DNA of 45,902 nt from an uncultured Alphaproteobacteria bacterium. GTDB lineage: Bacteria > Pseudomonadota > Alphaproteobacteria > HIMB59 > GCA-002718135. Shown one piece after another: positions 33,668 through 41,993 of this stretch. The first letter of the stretch is position 1; each line of letters begins with the position of its first letter. Both the position numbers and the translations under genes were made by a program. The notes below the pieces were generated by a model, which was given only the letters and a program-made list of their open reading frames with translations, did no database searches and was not told where the DNA came from. The stretch is taken from positions 1 through 45,902 of the forward strand of contig CACEPG010000007.1 in NCBI GenBank assembly GCA_902561355.1, written 5' to 3'.

Positions 33668-34933
33668 ATGTCAAAAATTTCAAGACGTGCTTTTACAGGT
33701 ATTGCTGCAGCCTCAGCTGCAACACTTGCATTTCCATCTATTTCACTTGGTGCTGTACCAAGAGTTGTCGTTATTGGAGGAGGAGCAGGTGGTGCAACCG
33801 CAGCAAGATATATTGCTAAAGACGCTGGTGGTGCAGTTCATGTTACACTAGTTGAGGCATCAAAGCGATATTACACATGCTTTTTTTCTAATATTTATTT
33901 AGGTGGATTTAGAAATTATGCTTCGATAGGGCATAACTATTATGGTCTAGCTGTAAACCAAGGTGTTAATGTTGTTCATGAGTGGGCTGTTTACGTTGAT
34001 TCAGCTGCTAAAAAGGTCAATTTAGGTTCTGGAAATTCAATTTCATATGATAAACTTGTTGTTTCGCCGGGAATTGATCTCAAATATGATTCTATCAATG
34101 GATACTCTGCTGCAGTTCAAGATAAAATGCCTCATGCATGGAAGTCTGGTACTCAGGTACAGTTATTGAGAAATCAGGTTATGAATATGAAACAAGGTGG
34201 AACTTTTGTTATGGTTCCTCCGCCTAATCCATATAGATGTCCTCCTGGACCATATGAAAGAGTTTCTATGATCGCTCATCAATTTACACAATCTAATCCT
34301 ACAGCAAAAATTGTTATTTTAGATCCTAAACCTAAATTTTCTAAACAAGGTTTATTTGAAGCAGGATGGCAAAAACATTATCCAGGAATGATAGAGTGGA
34401 TTAGTTCAGAGGATCATGGTGGTCTTAAAAATGTAAATGCTTCTACAATGGAGTTTGAAACAGATTTAGATACATTTAAAGCTGACGCTGCATGCGTTGT
34501 TCCAGCTCAAAAAGCTGGTGCTATTGCAATGGCAGCAGGTGTTAACAATGGTGACTGGTGTCCTATTATTCCTACATCTATGCAATCTCAAGCAGATGAA
34601 AATATTTATGTTTTAGGTGATGCATCTGTTGCTAAATCAATGCCTAAGTCAGGTTTTTCAGCCAACAGCCAAGCCAAAGTAGCAGCTAATCATATCAGAG
34701 GCGCTTTGACAGGAAGTAAAGTATTTGATGCTCGTTATTCAAATACCTGCTGGTCACTAATTGCACCCAATGATGATGTTAAAGTTGGTGCAAGTTATGT
34801 TGGTGGTACAGAAGCTATTGATGTTGAAAGTAAATTTATTTCACAAGCTGATGACAGTAGTGATACAAGAGCAGCTAACTATCAAGAATCAATAGATTGG
34901 TATAATGGTATAACTTCTGATATGTTTTCTTAA
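33668..34933 (+). CDS. fccB: flavocytochrome c sulfide dehydrogenase, flavoprotein subunit (FccB/SoxF)
   Basis: Periplasmic flavoprotein that oxidises sulfide and passes electrons to its cytochrome subunit. A twin-arginine signal (ISRRAFTGIAAASAATLAF) is followed by the FAD-binding VVVIGGGAGGATAARYI at about 33-49. The redox cysteines are in PYRCPPGPYERVS and GDWCPIIPTSM, the two positions of the FccB active-site disulfide. The second FAD motif is NIYVLGDAS. The C-terminal FCSD domain includes NTCWSLIAPNDDVKVGASY. Length 421 aa, normal. A strong GGGGAGGA ribosome site precedes the ATG. Confidence 0.92.
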   Translation: MSKISRRAFTGIAAASAATLAFPSISLGAVPRVVVIGGGAGGATAARYIAKDAGGAVHVTLVEASKRYYTCFFSNIYLGGFRNYASIGHNYYGLAVNQGVNVVHEWAVYVDSAAKKVNLGSGNSISYDKLVVSPGIDLKYDSINGYSAAVQDKMPHAWKSGTQVQLLRNQVMNMKQGGTFVMVPPPNPYRCPPGPYERVSMIAHQFTQSNPTAKIVILDPKPKFSKQGLFEAGWQKHYPGMIEWISSEDHGGLKNVNASTMEFETDLDTFKADAACVVPAQKAGAIAMAAGVNNGDWCPIIPTSMQSQADENIYVLGDASVAKSMPKSGFSANSQAKVAANHIRGALTGSKVFDARYSNTCWSLIAPNDDVKVGASYVGGTEAIDVESKFISQADDSSDTRAANYQESIDWYNGITSDMFS

Positions 34934-34959
34934 AACTTTTTAATTAATAGAAATATATA

Positions 34960-34984
34960 AAGGCGGCTAATAGCCGCCTTTTTT
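34960..34984. terminator. bidirectional Rho-independent terminator
   Basis: GGCGGC (34962-34967), loop TAATA, GCCGCC (34973-34978), then six T on plus; flanking AA/TT pairs extend the stem. On minus the stem is followed by TTTATATA. It separates the convergent fccB and soxB genes and is one of the most GC-rich spots in the window. Confidence 0.93.
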
Positions 34985-36668
34985 AAATTCCCATAATTTT
35001 TACAGGATTTTTATGTTTTGGTTTGATAATTTTTTCACCAGACACATAATCTTCTAATATTTTATAAATAGGAGGACCTTGCACTTCAGGATTTATTGAT
35101 CCCCAACCTCCGATAGTATATTTTTTTTGTGATTCAATTTTTTCACCATTAGATAATTTTAAATCACTTATTCTATTTCCCATTGTGTTTTTAGGTTGGC
35201 AAGTATATGTCATTCCCCCAACTCTAACCATATCACCACCTTGCTGGAAAAAAGGGTCAGGATTAAAAATATTATCACATACGTCTTCTAAAAGATTTTT
35301 TATATTTTCACCATTCATCTCAGTTCTATAGACTTCTGGATAATTCATTGAAGTTTGTGAATAAATATCATCAATAGTTATCTTTTGACCTGGTAATAAA
35401 GTTGTTCCCCATCTAAAACCTGGACTTAATGAAATTTCTGTATCTCTTTCCTGAATAATTGCATCACAAATTACGCTATCCCAAGGTCCACCAAAATTAC
35501 CTCTTCTGTAAAGTAAGGTTTCAGTTTCCCCTACCACACGGTTACATTCTTCTTCATATGGTTCTCTAATTTTATTAATCAATCTTGTCATTTCTGGATC
35601 AGGTTGAATTACATCTGAAAAAATAGGTATTAAATTTGATGAGAAATCAACAACTTTTCCATTATCAACTTTTAGGTCAATTCTGCCTAAATATTTGCCA
35701 TGAGATCCAGATGAAAGAAGCAAAGTATTTTTAATCTTAATTGCTCTTGGAATTGCATCATGTGTATGTCCAGTTAATATAACATCAGCATTATCTAGCA
35801 TAGACGCTAATTTCTGATCTACATCGAACCCATTATGGGATAATAAAATCACTACTTCAGCACCATTCTTTTTTGCTTTATTTATATTTTTTTGAATGAT
35901 TTCAGGTCTTATTCCAAAAGACCAACCATCAACTAAGTAACTTGGATTAGCAATAGGAGTATATGGGAAGTGTTGTCCAATAACTGCAACTTTAACACCC
36001 CCTTTTTCAAAATAAGAGGTGCTATCAAAGACAGGTTCATCCCATTCTGTATCAAAAACATTTCCACCCAGAAATGGAAAATCTATTTTATCAATTAGTT
36101 CACTAAGACGTTCTTTGCCAAGCGTAAATTCCCAATGCCCTACCATAGCATCTGGCTTTAAGAGGTTCATTGCATGTAACATATCTTCCCCTTGAGTTTG
36201 TAGAGAAGTGTATGAACCTTGCCATGTGTCACCACCATCTAATAAAAGTACTTTATCTTCCCCTCTTTCTGCCCTGATTTTTTTAATCAAGCTGGCTGTT
36301 CTATCTAACCCTCCCAGCTTGCCGTACTCTCTAGCTAAAGGAACGTAGTCCAGCATAGTATGTGCGTAAGCGAGTGGTGTGTTGGGTTCAATGCCAAAAT
36401 AATCTAAAAAAACTTTTCCAACAAGATGAGGCGGAATACCTTCATATTTTCCAATTCCAAAATTTTCTGATGGCGGCCTAAAAAAAACAGGTTTAAGTTG
36501 GCCATGTATATCAGTTATATGCAGTAAAGTGATTTGACCTTTTGAGTCAAATTTTAAAAGATCATTCTCGGAAATTTCTTGTTTAGCGGCAACAGCGCTC
36601 CAATTTTTGCCAGCAATCAACATTGCTGTAATTGTAGCTAATTGAAGAAATTCTCGCCTTGATCGCAT
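34983..36668 (-). CDS. soxB: thiosulfohydrolase SoxB
   Basis: Hydrolyses sulfate off the SoxYZ-bound sulfur intermediate. Twin-arginine signal SRREFLQLATITAM at the N-terminus. The dimanganese metallophosphatase domain shows ITDIHGQLKPV (D53, H55), LLDGGDTWQGS, GHWEFTLGKE, LLSHNGFDVD and ILTGHTHDAIP. The C-terminal 5'-nucleotidase-type domain has QTSMNYPEVYRTEMNGE. Length 561 aa, standard. It is the last gene of the minus-strand sox operon, 30 bases after soxD, and ends in the terminator at 34960. Confidence 0.95.
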   Translation of the reverse strand: MRSRREFLQLATITAMLIAGKNWSAVAAKQEISENDLLKFDSKGQITLLHITDIHGQLKPVFFRPPSENFGIGKYEGIPPHLVGKVFLDYFGIEPNTPLAYAHTMLDYVPLAREYGKLGGLDRTASLIKKIRAERGEDKVLLLDGGDTWQGSYTSLQTQGEDMLHAMNLLKPDAMVGHWEFTLGKERLSELIDKIDFPFLGGNVFDTEWDEPVFDSTSYFEKGGVKVAVIGQHFPYTPIANPSYLVDGWSFGIRPEIIQKNINKAKKNGAEVVILLSHNGFDVDQKLASMLDNADVILTGHTHDAIPRAIKIKNTLLLSSGSHGKYLGRIDLKVDNGKVVDFSSNLIPIFSDVIQPDPEMTRLINKIREPYEEECNRVVGETETLLYRRGNFGGPWDSVICDAIIQERDTEISLSPGFRWGTTLLPGQKITIDDIYSQTSMNYPEVYRTEMNGENIKNLLEDVCDNIFNPDPFFQQGGDMVRVGGMTYTCQPKNTMGNRISDLKLSNGEKIESQKKYTIGGWGSINPEVQGPPIYKILEDYVSGEKIIKPKHKNPVKIMGI

Positions 36669-36698
36669 TATGTTGCCCTAAATAATTACCTTTAATAA

Positions 36699-37337
36699 CT
36701 ATTCGTCTTCTGGAGTTACATCAATATCTCTAGCTTTTCCAATAATTTTTGTAGATACTTGACAATTACTCATACAAGGGTTCCCTTGTGTATTCATGAT
36801 ATCTGGTCTTGGATCAGGTAATAAAAAACCATCTTTATTTGGCATCTCTATGTAACCAATATTTTTATTTGATAAAACAAAATCTTCTTCGATTATGTCA
36901 CCCATATATAAGAGATAGGCTACAATTCCATAAGTTTCATCATAAGATAAGGATTGTGCAGCACCATATGGCATTGCTCTGTAAATATAATCATAGATTG
37001 TAGATGCATAAGGCCAGTAACTTGTAGTAGTTTTCTCTGGATCATGAGAGGCTAAACTGCCTTCACCTCCAACGAGTGGGGGCCACCTATCTGCACCTTC
37101 ACCAAAATCACCATGGCATGCTGCGCATTGTTCGGTGTATATTTCTTCTCCAAATAGAGCAGTTCCACTTCCAATTGGTGCGCCCAATCCATCAGGTCTT
37201 ACATCTATATCCCATCCTGCAATTTCTTCTTTAGTAGCAATCTGCCCTAAATTGAATTTTCTATCACTAGCAATACTTGTATTTGTTAAAAATATTATTA
37301 ATGAAAAGCTTAATATGCATCTAACCGAGCCTGACAT
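36699..37337 (-). CDS. soxD: SoxD-like cytochrome c subunit, monoheme truncated form
   Basis: Cytochrome partner of the SoxC sulfur dehydrogenase. A signal peptide is followed by LGQIATKEEIAGWDIDVRPDG, the SoxD hallmark, and a heme motif CAACH in EQCAACHGDFGEGADRWPPL. The sixth ligand is probably the Met in AMPYGAAQSLS. The protein ends soon after a PCMSNC motif and an acidic tail. Usual SoxD is about 380 aa with a second heme domain, absent here. I start at ATG 37337, which has GAAAGG upstream; an ATG at 37352 is also possible. It overlaps soxC by 17 bases. Confidence 0.88.
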   Translation of the reverse strand: MSGSVRCILSFSLIIFLTNTSIASDRKFNLGQIATKEEIAGWDIDVRPDGLGAPIGSGTALFGEEIYTEQCAACHGDFGEGADRWPPLVGGEGSLASHDPEKTTTSYWPYASTIYDYIYRAMPYGAAQSLSYDETYGIVAYLLYMGDIIEEDFVLSNKNIGYIEMPNKDGFLLPDPRPDIMNTQGNPCMSNCQVSTKIIGKARDIDVTPEDE

Positions 37338-38610
37338 TGTCAACCTTTCCATTTTTGGAAACTAACCAAGTTGCTATTGAGTTATTATGATAAATTGAAT
37401 TCACACCTCTGATTTTTTGAAGTTCACCAATAGTTGGTTGGACATAATTTGTCTCATCAATTGCTCTTGATTGTAATAGTAATTCCTCACCATTCCATTC
37501 AAATGGTAAAGTAAATCTAGTTAATGATTTACTTAGAACTGGTGAGTGAAGTTGAGCAGTTTTCCAATTCTTGCCACCATCAATCGACACATCTACACGT
37601 TTAATTTTACCTCTGCCTGACCAAGCAAGACCTCTTAATTGATGCAATCCTTTTGAAAGTATTGGTTTTTCGGGACTTGGAGAAGTTATGACCGACTTAG
37701 CATCCATAACCCAAGTAAACATTCTAGCTTTTCCACTTGTTAACAAATCTGTATATTTAGAGGTTTCTTCTCTAGTCATGTATGGTTTATCACCAAACTC
37801 TAATCTTCTAATCCATTTTACCCACATATTGCCTTCCCAGCCAGGAACTACGAGGCGCGCCGGATAACCTTGCTCAGGCCTTAATGCTTCTCCATTCATT
37901 GCCCATGCAATAATACAATCATCTAAAATTTTTTCTATAGGAATAGAACGTGTCATTCCTGATGAATCACTTCCTTCAGCTAAAACCCACTTAGCTTTTT
38001 CTTTTAAACCTGTCTCTAAAATAAGATCTGATAATTTAACACCTGTGTATTGAACGTTATGAACCATTCCAAATGTGAATTGGCAGCCATTTAATTGAGA
38101 TCCTCTCCATTCCATACCACCATTTGCAGCACACTCAAGAAAGTAAAATTTATTTGTTTGAGGAAAGCGTTTTAAGTCATCAAGAGTAAATATCATTTCT
38201 CGATCTACCAAACCATTTATTATCAATCTAAAGTCTTGTGGATTAATAACTGAAACACCTCCATGATGTCTTTCAAAACATAGACCATTAGGTGTTACAA
38301 TTCCTTCAAGATCTTGTAATGGAGTAAAATTTACTGAAGATTCAGCACTTGCTGTAAGCCACTCAACATTTCTTCTTATGACATGTCCCTCAAATTCTGA
38401 AGGCATACCGTAAGGATTTACGTCAACACCGTCACCAAGGTATTGTGTCCACTCCGGAAGGTTTGGCGGTAAGTTTTCAGGATTTACCTCTTCTGATAAA
38501 AGCTTTTTTGGAGCCAATGAAAAAGCCCCAATACTCGAAGCACCAATTATTAAGTCTCTACGATTAAGTTTTGTAAATTTAGAGACTTCATTTTTTTTAT
38601 TTTTTTTCAC
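37321..38610 (-). CDS. soxC: sulfur dehydrogenase molybdopterin subunit SoxC
   Basis: Molybdenum enzyme that oxidises the sulfane sulfur on SoxYZ, releasing six electrons. Twin-arginine signal LNRRDLIIGASSIG at about 15-28. The molybdopterin domain has GLCFERHHGGVS, typical of SoxC, and the Mo-ligand Cys C160 in FLECAANGGMEWRG. GYPARLVVPGWEGNMWVKWI and the C-terminal dimerisation domain (VDVSIDGGKNWKTAQL) follow. Length 429 aa, normal. It sits between soxZ (2 bases) and soxD (overlap). The presence of SoxCD predicts complete oxidation to sulfate without sulfur globules. Confidence 0.95.
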   Translation of the reverse strand: MKKNKKNEVSKFTKLNRRDLIIGASSIGAFSLAPKKLLSEEVNPENLPPNLPEWTQYLGDGVDVNPYGMPSEFEGHVIRRNVEWLTASAESSVNFTPLQDLEGIVTPNGLCFERHHGGVSVINPQDFRLIINGLVDREMIFTLDDLKRFPQTNKFYFLECAANGGMEWRGSQLNGCQFTFGMVHNVQYTGVKLSDLILETGLKEKAKWVLAEGSDSSGMTRSIPIEKILDDCIIAWAMNGEALRPEQGYPARLVVPGWEGNMWVKWIRRLEFGDKPYMTREETSKYTDLLTSGKARMFTWVMDAKSVITSPSPEKPILSKGLHQLRGLAWSGRGKIKRVDVSIDGGKNWKTAQLHSPVLSKSLTRFTLPFEWNGEELLLQSRAIDETNYVQPTIGELQKIRGVNSIYHNNSIATWLVSKNGKVDNVRLG

Positions 38611-38612
38611 TA

Positions 38613-38939
38613 TTAAGAAACAACCATTTCTTTTGAGATTGAATATGTTTCCCCATTATCGTCTATCCATTCAAAGTCAAATTTACCACTTTCTTTGGCT
38701 TTATATTGAAAAACAATAAATGGGTTAGTTGATATAGAGGGCTCAAGATCCATCTGGAAAACCTCTTTTCCATTAAATTTAGCACTAAAAGAATTAATTA
38801 TCTGTCTCGGTATTGTTTGCCCATCAACATCTTTCATTCTACCACTATGCATGGGGTGTCTAATTAATGTTTTAATTTCAACAATCTCATCAATAGATAC
38901 TTCCTTAGGTACTTTTACTCTTGGTTTAATTGAAGACAT
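38613..38939 (-). CDS. soxZ: sulfur carrier complex subunit SoxZ
   Basis: Immunoglobulin-like partner of SoxY, 108 aa. It has PRVKVPKEVSIDEIVEIKTLI with the conserved RHPMHSGRMKD, then IINSFSAKFNGKEVF and the C-terminal DNGETYS pattern. It lacks its own signal peptide, as usual, and is exported together with SoxY through the Tat route. It lies 14 bases after soxY and 2 bases before soxC. Confidence 0.95.
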   Translation of the reverse strand: MSSIKPRVKVPKEVSIDEIVEIKTLIRHPMHSGRMKDVDGQTIPRQIINSFSAKFNGKEVFQMDLEPSISTNPFIVFQYKAKESGKFDFEWIDDNGETYSISKEMVVS

Positions 38940-38953
38940 AATTACTCCTTATA

Positions 38954-39418
38954 TTATCCGCCACATCCACCAATTGTGACTTTTACTTGTGCATTGGTCA
39001 TGAGAAATTGACCATTATTATTTTCAGCTAATAAATAAACATTTTGTGTTTTTGATAATCGTATTCTTGTTGTTGCAGAACATGATCCCATTACTGGTGT
39101 GAAAGAGAATTTCGCAACATTTGGTGAGGGGTTTCCGTCTGCGAAAATATAAACAGTTTTAATATAATCAGACTCAGTCATAGGGCTGTCCATTTCAAAA
39201 CTAACTTTTACCTGATTGCCATTTTCTGCAATTTCTGGTAAGTCTAAATAAATATCACTTTCAGTTGCTCCCAATCCTTTTGTAATTTCATTTATTCTGT
39301 TTAAGGCTTGGTTAGATTGAGCAAATGATATTGAAGGAAGAATTGCTGTCCCTGTAAAACCAGCAATAAGTTGCAAAGCATTTCTTCTTGAAATCTTTCT
39401 TAATTTTTTTAACTTCAT
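38954..39418 (-). CDS. soxY: sulfur carrier protein SoxY
   Basis: Carries sulfur intermediates on a C-terminal cysteine. Twin-arginine signal ISRRNALQLIAGFTG; mature SoxY domain with VKVSFEMDSPMTESDYIKTVYIFADGNP interrupted only by ordinary residues, and FSFTPVMGSCSATTRIRLSKTQ. The swinging arm GGCGG ends the protein (C152 of 154). An AGAGGA ribosome site precedes the ATG. Second gene of the minus-strand operon after soxS; a 79-base gap separates them. Confidence 0.95.
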   Translation of the reverse strand: MKLKKLRKISRRNALQLIAGFTGTAILPSISFAQSNQALNRINEITKGLGATESDIYLDLPEIAENGNQVKVSFEMDSPMTESDYIKTVYIFADGNPSPNVAKFSFTPVMGSCSATTRIRLSKTQNVYLLAENNNGQFLMTNAQVKVTIGGCGG

Positions 39419-39497
39419 CGATATCCTCTTAGATTATAAAGAACGTAAATATTTAATATGTTATTTAATAATAAATTTATTCAAATCAATCAAATAC

Positions 39498-39860
39498 TTA
39501 ATCACGATCAAGAATTTCATCGACTTGCCACCAAAACATTTCTGCATTTGAGTACCCTATAATGCGTCCAATTTCTTCTTTTTCCTTAAAAAAAACAAAT
39601 GTTGGTGTAATTTTTGTTTCATAATTGTCTGAGTCATTAAATATTGACTGTTCATCAAGCTCAATTCTTTCCAAAGGGAAAGATTTGGCAATATCAGTCT
39701 TAGGATAAATTTTACCAATTTCTTTTTCCCAAATTTGACAGTAAACACAATAATCAGCAGTTATCATTAGAAGTTTATTTTCAGCAAAAGATGATTTTAC
39801 TGATAATAAAAAAATAACTATTAAAAGCAATTTAAAGTTGTACAATTTCTTAAACAGCAT
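39498..39860 (-). CDS. soxS: SoxS-like periplasmic thioredoxin
   Basis: Thioredoxin-fold protein of 120 aa. The signal peptide is at 1-25 (VKSSFA). The redox site CVYC lies in ITADYCVYCQIWEKEIGKIYP, and the cis-proline in KITPTFVFFK; DYC..C.IWEKEIGKIYPKTD and the GRIIGYSNAEMFWWQVDEIL end match SoxS of sox clusters, which keeps SoxYZ reduced. The ATG at 39860 sits exactly at the inner edge of the right direct repeat. A TTG further upstream (39869) is in frame but lies inside the repeat. It probably heads the soxS-Y-Z-C-D-B operon. Confidence 0.83.
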   Translation of the reverse strand: MLFKKLYNFKLLLIVIFLLSVKSSFAENKLLMITADYCVYCQIWEKEIGKIYPKTDIAKSFPLERIELDEQSIFNDSDNYETKITPTFVFFKEKEEIGRIIGYSNAEMFWWQVDEILDRD

Positions 39861-39903
39861 TGGGGACAAAAGCTCTTTTTAATTCTTCATTATTGTTGTT
39901 CAT
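39850..39903 (-). pseudogene. decayed 5' fragment of the DUF721 gene
   Basis: An ATG at 39903 opens a 17-codon frame, MNNNNEELKRAFVPNAV, whose first 14 residues match the start of the intact DUF721 protein (MNNKNEESKRAFVP) before a stop. It is the coding part of the right direct repeat. Its stop (39850-39852) lies just past the soxS start (39860) in another frame, so translation from the relic start could be coupled to soxS. Confidence 0.85.
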
Positions 39904-39945
39904 ACTTGTTTATCAAATGTATAGTAGTTAATTATGAAATCAATA
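39860..39945. repeat. direct repeat, right copy, bracketing the sox island
   Basis: Right copy of the 86-base repeat at 33085-33170, 81 of 86 identical. It contains the DUF721 relic start and the minus-strand promoter region, including TATACA (plus strand 39918-39923) with TTATTG 17 bases upstream (39941-39946). It ends 19 bases before the mutY ATG, so it is probably the original DUF721/mutY intergenic region. Confidence 0.95.
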
Positions 39946-39964
39946 AGATTAATTTATTTTTAAG

Positions 39965-41005
39965 ATGGAAAAAGAAATTAATACAAAGCTACTTCGATGG
40001 TATAAAAAAAATAAAAGGATACTTCCTTGGAGGGTTTTAGATTTAAATAATTTACCAATTCCGTATTATATATTTGTAAGTGAATATATGTTGCAACAAA
40101 CAACTGTTCCAACAGTAATAAAAAAATTTAATGAATTTATTACTATTTGGCCTAAAATTGACAATTTAGCTTCAAGTAATGAAGAAAAAATTTTAAATTT
40201 TTGGTCAGGTCTTGGATATTATTCAAGAGCAAGAAATTTACTTAAGGCCGCAAAAAAAATTAAAAAAAATTTTAATGGAACTATTCCAAATAATTATAAA
40301 GATCTTATTGATCTGCCAGGAGTTGGTGAATATACAGCTAAAGCTATTTTAGGGATTGCATATAATAAGCCAGTCATGCCTCTTGATGCAAATATTGAAA
40401 GAATAATAGCACGAATTTATGCTTTTCAAGAGCCAAAGAATAAAATCAAAAAAAAACTTATAGATAAATCCAATTTATTTATTTCAAAAAATTCATCTAC
40501 AAATTTAATACAAGCTTTTATGGATTATGGTTCTCTTGTTTGTTCTCCCAGAAAACCAAATTGTAATATTTGTTCTTTTCAGTATTACTGTTTGTCTTAT
40601 AAGAAAAAAATCCAAAACACTATTCCATTAAAAATAAAACCAACAACTTTAAAAAGAAAGAAATATTCAAGAGCATATATTTTTTGTAATGAAAAAAATG
40701 AAATTCTAATTAGAAAACGTGATTCAAATGGAATGTTAGCATCTATGTTAGAAGTGCCAAATGATAAGTGGGTTGAAAATAAGAAAAATTTAGTTTTAGA
40801 TAATATTGCTAATAATTTTAAAAAAAAAATTAAACTAAAAGGTTATTTAAATTACTCTTTCAGTCATTTTGATTTATATATTGAAGTTTATTTTACAAAA
40901 GTTAAAAAAAATTTATTTAAAAATTATAAATGGATAAATAGAAAAAAAATAAACAATAGTGGGCTACCTACTGTAATGAAAAAAATTATTGAAATAGGTA
41001 ACTAA
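39965..41005 (+). CDS. mutY: A/G-specific adenine glycosylase MutY
   Basis: Removes adenine mispaired with 8-oxoguanine. Catalytic Glu is E40 in SEYMLQQTTVPTV, the helix-hairpin-helix is LPGVGEYTAKAILG (117-130) and the catalytic Asp is D141 in MPLDANIER. The iron-sulfur cluster cysteines are C193, C200, C203 and C209 with exact CX6CX2CX5C spacing. A divergent C-terminal NUDIX-like domain (about 225-346, with ILIRKRDSNGMLASMLEVP) recognises 8-oxoG. Length 346 aa, normal. Confidence 0.95.
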   Translation: MEKEINTKLLRWYKKNKRILPWRVLDLNNLPIPYYIFVSEYMLQQTTVPTVIKKFNEFITIWPKIDNLASSNEEKILNFWSGLGYYSRARNLLKAAKKIKKNFNGTIPNNYKDLIDLPGVGEYTAKAILGIAYNKPVMPLDANIERIIARIYAFQEPKNKIKKKLIDKSNLFISKNSSTNLIQAFMDYGSLVCSPRKPNCNICSFQYYCLSYKKKIQNTIPLKIKPTTLKRKKYSRAYIFCNEKNEILIRKRDSNGMLASMLEVPNDKWVENKKNLVLDNIANNFKKKIKLKGYLNYSFSHFDLYIEVYFTKVKKNLFKNYKWINRKKINNSGLPTVMKKIIEIGN

Positions 41006-41108
41006 ATTATTTTTAAAAAATGCATATATTTCATATAGTAACAGAAGTAATACTTAAGCGTATTGGAAAAATCGTTTAAAATATAAAAAAAATAATTATA
41101 AAAAATTA

Positions 41109-41993
41109 ATGTTTTTCTTAAGACTAATACTAATTTTATTTATATCAAAAAATCTTTATGCAGGAGATGAAAAAATTGTTAAAGAAAATATTTTAGATAA
41201 ATTTACGAATAGTATTTCTTCTAGTATTGAAAATTTTATAGGTGGAGAAGGGGATACCCAAGTAAAAATTACAACAGGAGAAGATTACAAACCAGAATTT
41301 TCTATTGTAACCGTAAAACCAATTTCAATTCATCATGGTGTTGATGCAACCTTTCTTCAATTACAGTTAAACGACCATAAAGTTCGAGGATCAGGTAGAC
41401 TTTCTACAAATATAGGAATTGGTTACAGGAAGTTGTCGGAAAGTAAAGATGCTCTTACTGGCGGTAATTTCTTCATTGATTATGATGAAAAGGGTAATGC
41501 AAGAGCTAGCCTAGGTATAGAATTGCGAACAGCTGCATTTGAAGCTCTTGGAAATTATTATCAAGCAATATCAGGTGGTAAATCTGTGGGAGATTATACA
41601 GAAAGATCTTTAGATGGATCTGAAGTAAGCGTTGTAGGTCAAGTTCCTTATTTACCGTGGGCTAATCTAATAGTTAATCGCTACGAATGGAAAGCAATCA
41701 AAAATTCTAAAAGCTCAAAGGGAGATAAAATAAGTTTAGAATTTTTATTAACTCCTCATTTGATTGTTGATTTAGGTTATGATGATAATAATATTGAAGG
41801 TACAAATAATTTTGCTAACATTATGTTTGTTTTCCCTGCTCGCCAAGGACCAACAATAACAACTGATACAGTTAGTGACAAAGCATTTATAGATGGTGAT
41901 ATGAGCTTAGAGTTATTAAGTATTGTGAGAAGACAGAATAAACAAGCCATAGAGTCTGAAGGGACTGGCGTAGTAATAACGAGGTTAAACTAA
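41109..41993 (+). CDS. inverse-autotransporter-like beta-barrel, no passenger
   Basis: Outer-membrane protein of 294 aa with a signal peptide at 1-18 (NLYAG). The central part resembles the intimin/invasin inverse-autotransporter beta domain: GSGRLSTNIGIGYRKL, then GGNFFIDYDEKGNARASLGIEL and FEALGNYYQAISGG, with later strands such as LTPHLIVDLGYDDN. In known members the barrel is followed by Ig-like passenger repeats; here the gene stops about 80 residues after the last strand region. Its stop overlaps the start of a secreted protein gene by one base. Family call is by pattern and moderate. Confidence 0.65.
   Translation: MFFLRLILILFISKNLYAGDEKIVKENILDKFTNSISSSIENFIGGEGDTQVKITTGEDYKPEFSIVTVKPISIHHGVDATFLQLQLNDHKVRGSGRLSTNIGIGYRKLSESKDALTGGNFFIDYDEKGNARASLGIELRTAAFEALGNYYQAISGGKSVGDYTERSLDGSEVSVVGQVPYLPWANLIVNRYEWKAIKNSKSSKGDKISLEFLLTPHLIVDLGYDDNNIEGTNNFANIMFVFPARQGPTITTDTVSDKAFIDGDMSLELLSIVRRQNKQAIESEGTGVVITRLN

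Noticed and set aside
33085..39945. Sox island as a transposon or integrase-borne element
   Set aside because: No transposase, integrase, terminal inverted repeats or tRNA target; the 86-base repeat is a copy of a gene start and promoter, too long for a target duplication.
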